From NCBI GenBank assembly GCA_016209865.1, contig JACQVL010000190.1:1-11653 (forward strand): DNA of 11,653 bases, written 5' to 3'. The stretch is from Candidatus Latescibacterota bacterium. GTDB taxonomy: Bacteria > JAAXHH01 > JACQVL01. Below the pieces are notes generated by a model. That model saw only the letters and a list, made by a program, of their open reading frames with translations, was not told the origin of the DNA and ran no database searches. Each line of letters begins with the position of its first letter. Within the stretch, counting starts at the first letter, position 1. The position numbers and the translations under genes were made by a program. This document shows, one piece after another, positions 7,207 through 11,653 of the stretch.

Positions 7207-7283
7207 CCTCACCCCTACGCCCCCAGCCCCCTTCCCCTCTCCGCTTGCGGAGAGGGGAAGGGGGAGCGGGGGATGAGGTGAGG
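7207..7283 (+). repeat. 77-bp pyrimidine/purine palindrome (REP/MITE-like)
   Basis: The outer arms CCTCACC (7207-7213) and GGTGAGG (7277-7283) pair, and an uninterrupted inner stem runs 7227-7243 with 7248-7264 around a tetraloop. The left arm is nearly all C/T and the right arm nearly all G/A. No T-run follows. The type resembles the dispersed CCTCACCCC...GGGGTGAGG palindromes of many bacterial genomes, and it could also end transcription after cmk. Confidence 0.75.
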
Positions 7284-7402
7284 TGTGAGGGCAGGAGGCG
7301 TAGTCCAAAACATTATCTGAAAAACTATATTACAACTACGGGATAGAAGCCGATATGCATTGAGGTGATTCAACATCTTGACCATATTGAGGAGTTGAAG
7401 AG
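7284..7402. other. AT-richer intergenic leader of the aldo/keto reductase gene
   Basis: About 120 bases without a gene. A TATATT at 7326-7331 could be a -10 element, but I find no convincing -35. AGGAG at 7390-7394 is the ribosome site for the ATG at 7403. GC drops clearly compared with the genes to the left. Confidence 0.5.
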
Positions 7403-8308
7403 ATGAAAATCTGTACACTCGGACGAACAGGGCTTCAGGTCACCCAGCTCGGATTCGGGGCTATGGAGATTCGTGGTCCGCGGGTCTGGGGCGGCCGGCC
7501 GGTGACCGATGCTCAGGCGGAAACGATCCTCAACACGGTGCTGGATGCTGGGATCACGTTCATCGATACTGCGAATGATTATGGATTAAGCGAGGAGCGC
7601 ATTGGCCGGTTTATCAGCAGACGACGGGATGAATATTACCTCGCCACCAAGTGCGGCTGCTTGCTCAAGGACGCGGGTGACCATGATGAGACGCCTCACA
7701 TTTGGACACACGACAACCTCCTCCGCGGGATCAACGAGAGCCTTGCGCGGATGAAGACGGACTATGTGGATGTGCTACAACTCCACAACCCGAGTGTGGA
7801 GCAAGTCGAGCAGAACGGCCTGGTGGAGGCGCTGAAAGAAATCCAAGCATCTGGCAAAACCCGGTTCATCGGCATCTCATCGACTATCCCTCACATTGCC
7901 ACGTTCATCAAGATGGGGGTGTTCGACACGTTCCAGATTCCGTATTCCGCCCTGGACCGCGCGGAAGAAGACAACATGACCAAAGCCGCGATGGCTGAAT
8001 CAGGCACGATCATCCGCGGGGGAATCGCGTCGGGGGCGACATCCGCGGAGAAGCAATCCGGCCGGCGCTGGGCAGCCTGGCAGAAGGCGAAGCTGGATGA
8101 TCTGCTCAATGGGATGAGCCGGACGGAATTCATCTTACGCTTCACCTTGACGCATCCCCATCTGCACACGACGATCGTCGGGACCCTCAACCCGGCGCAT
8201 CTCGCGGACAACCTGAAGGCCGCAGCGGAGGGGCCACTCCCTGCCGATATCTACGCGGCGGCCAAGCGGCGGCTGACCGAGGCGGGCGAGCGGCCGGCTC
8301 CGGCGTGA
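7403..8308 (+). CDS. aldo/keto reductase family oxidoreductase
   Basis: NADPH-dependent reductase of the (beta/alpha)8 aldo/keto reductase family, 301 residues, cytoplasmic (no signal or membrane segment). The catalytic tetrad is visible: Asp55 in FIDTAND, Tyr60 in DYG, Lys83 in ATKCG and His128 in LQLHNP. The start KICTLGRTGLQVTQLGFGAM and the late motif TTIVGTLNPAHLADNL, which binds the cofactor phosphate, are typical. AGGAG (7390-7394) sits 8 nt before the ATG. The gene stands alone after the palindrome, and its codon use is close to, but AT-richer than, the left-hand genes. The substrate cannot be assigned; this class is close to general carbonyl or sugar-aldehyde reductases. A decayed minus-strand gene remnant begins about a dozen bases after the stop. 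Confidence 0.92.
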   Translation: MKICTLGRTGLQVTQLGFGAMEIRGPRVWGGRPVTDAQAETILNTVLDAGITFIDTANDYGLSEERIGRFISRRRDEYYLATKCGCLLKDAGDHDETPHIWTHDNLLRGINESLARMKTDYVDVLQLHNPSVEQVEQNGLVEALKEIQASGKTRFIGISSTIPHIATFIKMGVFDTFQIPYSALDRAEEDNMTKAAMAESGTIIRGGIASGATSAEKQSGRRWAAWQKAKLDDLLNGMSRTEFILRFTLTHPHLHTTIVGTLNPAHLADNLKAAAEGPLPADIYAAAKRRLTEAGERPAPA

Positions 8309-8321
8309 GATCGTTTCATCC

Positions 8322-8498
8322 TCCCATAAGATTTGCCCCGTATGAGAAACTGATGCAGATGCGTATCGGTCCGGTCCATCCCATGGTGATCTGAAGCGTG
8401 TAGTGCAGGTCGGCAATGGTACTGTCGCTGCGCACCAGCACGCGGCGCCAGATCACCGGGCTGATTTCCCGTAACCATACCCGTAGTTGCTTGACATC
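8322..8498 (-). pseudogene. remnant of a pRiA4b ORF-3-family gene, frameshifted
   Basis: Reading the minus strand from about 8495, one frame gives KQLRVWLREISP, then VIWRRVLVRSDSTIADLHYT, then LQITMGWT. After a frame change it continues DTHLHQFLIRGKSYG. Together these match the N-terminal part of the pRiA4b ORF-3 family, small proteins common on plasmids and near mobile elements, of unknown function. The frame break lies exactly at a tandem repeat of CGGTC (8367-8371 and 8372-8376, plus strand); removing one copy restores the frame. The 5' end has no in-frame start: TGA comes just before, and an ATG is present only in another frame. The conserved C-terminal part is missing, and homology stops next to the aldo/keto reductase stop. 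This is a dead fragment. Confidence 0.8.
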
Positions 8499-8520
8499 TC
8501 AACAATCAATGTCTTATATT
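8491..8520 (+). promoter_or_regulatory. sigma70-type promoter before the HTH ORF and desaturase
   Basis: A perfect TTGACA (8491-8496), an 18-nt spacer and TATATT (8515-8520, 5 of 6 matches); TTATAT at 8514-8519 would give 17. The inverted pair GACAT (8493-8497) and ATGTC (8509-8513) overlaps the -35 and spacer. The decamer GACATCTCAA (8493-8502) is the exact reverse complement of one in the promoter at 3753-3781. Expected transcription begins near 8527. Confidence 0.55.
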
Positions 8521-8572
8521 CTCATGGTCCATTCATCTTGATGAGACAGCAACACAAGACAAGGATCAGGAA

Positions 8573-8755
8573 ATGGACATTGAGGAAATATGCCACACCC
8601 TGCAGATCTCTCGTGCGACCTTTTACCGGTATGTGGCGCTGTCAGAAAGGCAAGGAAAGGAATCGTTGAGGATAATGCGAGAAGTCTTTCTGGTGCGGGG
8701 AATTAGATCTCGTCCTTATGAAGCCAGCCCCCGTTTTGAAAGGGTCTCCTTATAG
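8573..8755 (+). CDS. short ORF with a serine-recombinase C-terminal helix-turn-helix
   Basis: A 60-residue ORF. Residues 1-23 (MDIEEICHTLQISRATFYRYVAL) match the C-terminal helix-turn-helix of resolvase/invertase-type serine recombinases, with the recognition helix ISRATFYRY. The reading frame is open back to 8495 and the upstream residues (TATQDKDQE) also look resolvase-like, but there is no catalytic Ser domain. By origin it is a recombinase tail. It may still be expressed: a good promoter lies at 8491-8520, AAGGA at 8561-8565 is 7 nt before the ATG, and the HTH is undamaged. The last 35 or so residues are not recognisable. Its end overlaps the first ATG of the desaturase gene by 38 nt. Either it is a plain fragment or a small DNA-binding protein that could act on its own promoter; I favour the fragment. 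Confidence 0.5.
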   Translation: MDIEEICHTLQISRATFYRYVALSERQGKESLRIMREVFLVRGIRSRPYEASPRFERVSL

Positions 8756-9578
8756 CGCATTGGAGGATGATATTTTGAGATATCGCATTGATCGCATTTC
8801 TGTGGGAACGGTTCTAGTCGTCGTGGCAGTGCAACTTGTCGCCGTCATATACCACTGGCCCTGGTATACGCTGGCCGGCATCATCCTCGGCTTGCGCTAT
8901 GTGAGTTTGGTCGAACACAATCACGCGCATACAGGAATCTTTCGCCTCAGCCCCATCAATGAGGCGTTCGGCTGGTTGTGTTTTCTGTCGAATGGGATCC
9001 CGCTCGAGTTTTATCGGGTGCATCATGTCCAGAATCATCATGCTCTGAATCAGCGGTTTGACGAGGGCGGCACCGATTGGTCCAGTACCTTTGGGTTTCA
9101 AGGCACACGTTTCCCCGATCTCCCCATTGGAAAGCTCTACTATGTATGCACGTTCCCCCTCATTACGATTGCGTCCTGTCTGATCGCCCTGCTGCGCGCC
9201 CCGGGGTCGCGAGCCTTGAAACGCTTTACCCGTTCGATGCTGGTGGTCCTCGTCGCGAGCATTGGCCTTGGTGTGGTCAATCTCAACGGTTTTCTCCTGT
9301 TTTTCGTCATCCCGTGGCTCATCTGTGTCTTTGCGCACGGCTTCCAAAACTATGATCATCACGCGGGGTGCAGTATGACAGATCCCTACAACTCCGCCAA
9401 TGAAAGTTTGTCAATCCCGTATCGTCTTCTGGGGTTTAATATTGGCTATCACATCGAACATCATCTGAGACCGAGCCTGCATTGGAGTCAATTACCCGAC
9501 TACCATGCTCAAGTGCGTTCATTGATTCCCACGGAACGAATGAAAGAGCAACGGATCAGAGGAGACCAAAAAAACTAG
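8718..9578 (+). CDS. membrane fatty acid desaturase
   Basis: Integral membrane di-iron enzyme of the fatty acid desaturase/hydroxylase superfamily, which inserts double bonds or hydroxyls into acyl or isoprenoid chains. With ATG 8718 it has 286 residues. Seen: hydrophobic segments near 28-46, 143-163 and 173-205, and the metal-binding histidine boxes HNHAH (67-71), HHVQNHH (102-108) and HIEHH (245-249). Extra His207 and His214/His215 lie in HGFQNYDHH. All ligand histidines appear intact. The start is open: ATG 8718 has no clear ribosome site, whereas GGAGG at 8762-8766 is 8 nt before an in-frame TTG at 8775, which would give 267 residues starting just before RYRIDR. Base composition is lower in GC than the left-hand genes, suggesting acquired DNA. 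Exact substrate and position of action are unknown. Confidence 0.85.
   Translation: MKPAPVLKGSPYSALEDDILRYRIDRISVGTVLVVVAVQLVAVIYHWPWYTLAGIILGLRYVSLVEHNHAHTGIFRLSPINEAFGWLCFLSNGIPLEFYRVHHVQNHHALNQRFDEGGTDWSSTFGFQGTRFPDLPIGKLYYVCTFPLITIASCLIALLRAPGSRALKRFTRSMLVVLVASIGLGVVNLNGFLLFFVIPWLICVFAHGFQNYDHHAGCSMTDPYNSANESLSIPYRLLGFNIGYHIEHHLRPSLHWSQLPDYHAQVRSLIPTERMKEQRIRGDQKN
8762..8766 (+). promoter_or_regulatory. strong ribosome site for a TTG start of the desaturase
   Basis: GGAGG, 8 nt before an in-frame TTG at 8775-8777. The ATG at 8767 next to it stops after three codons. This is the best initiation signal in the 5' part of the desaturase gene and argues for the shorter protein. Confidence 0.45.
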
Positions 9579-9648
9579 TGGAACATGGCTCCATTGGGGG
9601 TCACTAAATACAAAGGGGAGGTTTCAAGCCCATCAATAAGAAACGGGA

Positions 9649-9677
9649 TTGACTCATAGCTATAGCTCTTCTACCTT
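9649..9677 (+). promoter_or_regulatory. weak promoter candidate of the transposase
   Basis: TTGACT (9649-9654), 17 nt, TACCTT (9672-9677, 3 of 6). The perfect palindrome AGCTATAGCT (9658-9667) lies in the spacer. This area may hold the left end of the insertion sequence, but I cannot find a matching right end. The rest of 9579-9700 shows no gene. Confidence 0.25.
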
Positions 9678-9716
9678 TAATCGGGTACCAATCTTTAAAG
9701 GAGAAAGGAGTCGCTC

Positions 9717-10511
9717 ATAAGCCAGATCCCGCCCCTGTATGATAAGCTGTTTTCCTATCTCAGGCAACATGTATCTGGTCCTCCAACCCAAGTCCTCAAC
9801 GTGGCGTTGTTTGCCTACGGCGTATTCAAAGCGCGTAGCTGTGCGCTGGGTTCGGTGGCCGATGAACTGCCGATCGAAGGAAACCGGCAGAGCCGGATCA
9901 GGCGGCTCAAGCGGTTTCTGAAGAATCTTGGGTTTATCCCAAAGCAGGTGTATCTCACCTTGCTTGGGCCGTTTCTTGGCCGGTGGTCTGTGGATCAGGA
10001 GATGGTCCTCATGCTGGATCGCACGGAGGTGTGCGGGTTCAATATCCTGTTTGCGGCGGTCGCGTTTCGAGGCCGAGCGATCCCCCTGGCCTGGGACATT
10101 CTTGCTCATCAAGGCGCCTGTTGTTTTGACGAGCAGAAGCAGCTGTTGGACGTGCTTGGTCCGATCTTGCCCGAGCAGGCCAAGATCGTGTTGATGGCCG
10201 ATAGTGAATTTCGTGGTCAGGCCCTGTTCACCTATGCGGTCTCCCACGGTTGGGATTATGCGCTGGGGCATAAGGGCGACACCTATCTCTTCTGTGCGGA
10301 TTTCCCAGAGGGGAGACGCCTGGACAGTCTTCCGGTCAGCGCGGGGCATCCGGTGTATGTCAACGGGGTGTCCTTGACGCGTGTTCATCAGTTCGGCCCG
10401 GTGAATGTCATCGCCTATTGGGACGATGAAAACACCTGTACCCGTTATCGCATCACCAATCGAACGGCCACTGGACACACGCTCCGTTGGATGCGTCAAC
10501 ACCAAGGGTAA
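9717..10511 (+). pseudogene. IS4-like DDE transposase, C-terminally truncated
   Basis: Transposase of the IS4-type DDE superfamily. The N-terminal part (LFAYGVFKARSCALGSVADELP then RQSRIRRLKRFLKN) is the usual helical DNA-binding region. The first catalytic Asp is at codon 10017 (LMLDRTE) and the second at 10200 (LMADSEF). The expected third acidic residue, Glu in a C-terminal helix after YRITN, is missing: the frame stops at 10511 right after RWMRQ, about 100 residues early. The 5' end also lacks an ATG. In-frame homologous codons extend upstream of the GTG at 9801 to about 9717, where AAGGAG (9705-9710) is followed after 6 nt by ATA AGC CAG. This looks like a lost ATG start. The element is probably dead. 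A long antisense frame over it is only a shadow. Confidence 0.75.
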
Positions 10512-10551
10512 GGAGCCCGGCAAGGTGCGCATCGTACTGGAGTGAGAACCA

Positions 10552-10580
10552 CGGATGGACATGGATAGACGCGGATGAAG
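10552..10580 (+). repeat. three tandem 10-bp units over the next gene's start
   Basis: CGGATGGACA, TGGATAGACG and CGGATGAAG follow each other at 10552-10561, 10562-10571 and 10572-10580. The ACGGATGGACATGGAT style is a known type of short dispersed repeat. The ATG of the next gene (10575) lies in the last unit, and there is no clear ribosome site in front of it. Confidence 0.55.
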
Positions 10581-11653
10581 ATTGCTGAACTGAAGAGACT
10601 TCTCAAAGCGGGCGAATGGAACGACGTCGAGTTCAAGGAAGCTCGAACGGCCGTACCGAAGTCCGCGTTTGAGACCGCTTCCGCGTTCGCCAACACGCAC
10701 GGCGGCTGGCTGGTGTTTGGCGTTGCCCAGCATGGCGAGGAGTTCGACATTTCCGGCGTTGAGAAACCGGACAAGGTGCAGAACGATTTCCTGTCCGTCC
10801 TTCATGCCGATCAGAAGGTCAACCATGACCTGCAGGTGAGCGAAAAACGGGTTGATGGCGGCGGACAAACAGTCCTGGTCTTTCACATCGCCGAGAACCC
10901 GCGCACGCGCAAGCCGGTGTACCTTGACGGCGATATCCGTCGAACGTTCCTGCGCAAGGGCGGCGGCGACTATAAGGCCCAGATGCAGGATATCGAGCAG
11001 ATGCTGCGCGACGCCACCGCCGACCGGTGGGACAGTCAGCCCTTCGAACGTGTACTGCTCAAAGAAGCCTTTTACTCGGGCAGCCTCCGCTGGTATCGGG
11101 ATCGATTCCACCAGGCGAATACGGGATTCGATCCGGAACAATCAAACAACGATTTTCTCTATCACTGGGGCTTCTTGCTTCGGGACGGCAAGCGTTTTGT
11201 CCCGACCCGCGCCGCCATCATGCTCTTCGGTTCCCCCTTGGCGGTGCATCAGCTCATCCCGCGGCCAACACTGGATGTCCAATTTCTCGGCTATGCAACG
11301 AACGAATCGCTGCCCGAGACCCGCTGGATCGACCGACTGGTCTGCGAGGACAACATCATCCAGAGCTGGGAACAACTGGTCACCAAGTACAGGTTTTTCA
11401 TGCCCAAACCGTTCCGGGACATTGATCCAATCACGCTCGGTCGTCGTGATGACCCGCCGGGCTTTCGCGTGTTTCGCGAAGCGGCCGTCAACTTGCTCAT
11501 TCATCAGGATTATGGCGATCATTCCCGTAAGGCGGTCATCAAGTTCTTCCGCGACGGTATTCAGTTCTGGAACCCCGGCGACGTATTCGGCGACGATTCC
11601 CGTTTGCTGGAGCCGGGTGAAAAGGAAGTCCGCAACCCGGCCATCGCCATGGC
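10575..11653 (+). CDS. AlbA/Schlafen-type ATP-binding protein, cut by the window edge
   Basis: An open frame of 359 codons with no stop before the right edge. Residues about 1-125 form an AlbA_2 (Schlafen-like) nucleic-acid-binding domain: VEFKEA (18-23) and SAFANTHGGWLVFGV (36-50) are its conserved motifs. A middle part follows (FLLRDGKRFVPTRAAIMLFG). REAAVNLLIHQDYGDH (301-316) marks the start of the C-terminal GHKL-type ATPase domain seen in proteins often labelled RecG-like or divergent AAA_4. The family is annotated as putative transcriptional regulator or DNA/RNA-binding ATPase, and some members occur in defence islands; no specific role can be given here. ATG 10575 is the first plausible start but lies in a tandem repeat without a clear Shine-Dalgarno site. 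A transposase remnant lies immediately upstream, which may have removed its promoter region. Confidence 0.85.
   Translation, partial: MKIAELKRLLKAGEWNDVEFKEARTAVPKSAFETASAFANTHGGWLVFGVAQHGEEFDISGVEKPDKVQNDFLSVLHADQKVNHDLQVSEKRVDGGGQTVLVFHIAENPRTRKPVYLDGDIRRTFLRKGGGDYKAQMQDIEQMLRDATADRWDSQPFERVLLKEAFYSGSLRWYRDRFHQANTGFDPEQSNNDFLYHWGFLLRDGKRFVPTRAAIMLFGSPLAVHQLIPRPTLDVQFLGYATNESLPETRWIDRLVCEDNIIQSWEQLVTKYRFFMPKPFRDIDPITLGRRDDPPGFRVFREAAVNLLIHQDYGDHSRKAVIKFFRDGIQFWNPGDVFGDDSRLLEPGEKEVRNPAIAM

Noticed and set aside
7254-7272. G-quadruplex on the plus strand
   Set aside because: Only three runs of four or five G are present; the fourth run is just GG, so the hairpin explains the sequence better.
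8487-8669. 60-codon plus-strand frame overlapping the recombinase HTH in another frame
   Set aside because: Lys/Arg-rich out-of-frame reading with no motif; the HTH frame accounts for this DNA.
10510-10545. Short reading GKEPGKVRIVLE followed by a stop, possibly the tail of a gene cut by the insertion sequence
   Set aside because: Only about 12 residues outside the transposase; I cannot recognise a family, so it may be chance.
9660-11141. 493-codon open frame on the minus strand across the transposase and the ATPase gene
   Set aside because: It is antisense to two unrelated, clearly recognisable plus-strand genes, crosses their junction and shows no domain of its own; a composition shadow.
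1-11653. CRISPR array, tRNA or rRNA genes
   Set aside because: No regularly spaced repeats and no cloverleaf or rRNA-like segments were seen on either strand.

Overview
The window reads as a GC-rich bacterial chromosome. The left part (about 93-7205) is a run of closely packed plus-strand housekeeping-type genes. The right part (about 7290-11653) is a looser accessory stretch with mobile-element debris. The organism cannot be named from the sequence alone. Linkage of an HNH nuclease with scpA, scpB, a RluB-type pseudouridine synthase and cmk, plus several GC-rich palindromes of REP/MITE type placed directly after stop codons, would fit an uncultured FCB-group or similar candidate-phylum genome, but that is only a guess.

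Left part: two ABC exporter half-transporters, 14 nt apart, form a likely heterodimer. The first has Asp instead of the catalytic Glu in Walker B, and the second has LSVGQ instead of LSGGQ, so both defects fall in the same composite ATP site. The first gene has no good ATG; an ATT codon behind a long Shine-Dalgarno match, or a frameshift, is needed to recover its N-terminus. A perfect 11-bp hairpin follows the pair. A strong sigma70-type promoter (3753-3781) then starts a five-gene unit: HNH nuclease, scpA and scpB (condensin partners), a RluB-type 23S rRNA pseudouridine synthase, and cmk (CMP kinase). Genes are adjacent or overlapping (2 nt apart, 65 nt overlap, 4 nt overlap), which suggests one transcript and coupled translation. 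A 77-bp imperfect palindrome closes the unit.

Right part: an aldo/keto reductase gene (7403-8308) is followed directly by a decayed minus-strand remnant of a pRiA4b ORF-3-family gene, broken by a 5-bp tandem duplication. A good promoter then precedes a short ORF carrying only the C-terminal helix-turn-helix of a serine recombinase, which overlaps a membrane fatty acid desaturase gene with all its histidine boxes. An IS4-like transposase follows, lacking an ATG and its C-terminal catalytic Glu. After three 10-bp tandem units comes an AlbA/Schlafen-type ATP-binding protein gene that runs off the right edge; it has no stop in the window.

I do not see a clear new multi-gene system. The most unusual points are the non-ATG start of the first ABC gene, the stand-alone recombinase HTH overlapping the desaturase, the shared palindromic decamer in two promoters, and the layered remnants of mobile genes.
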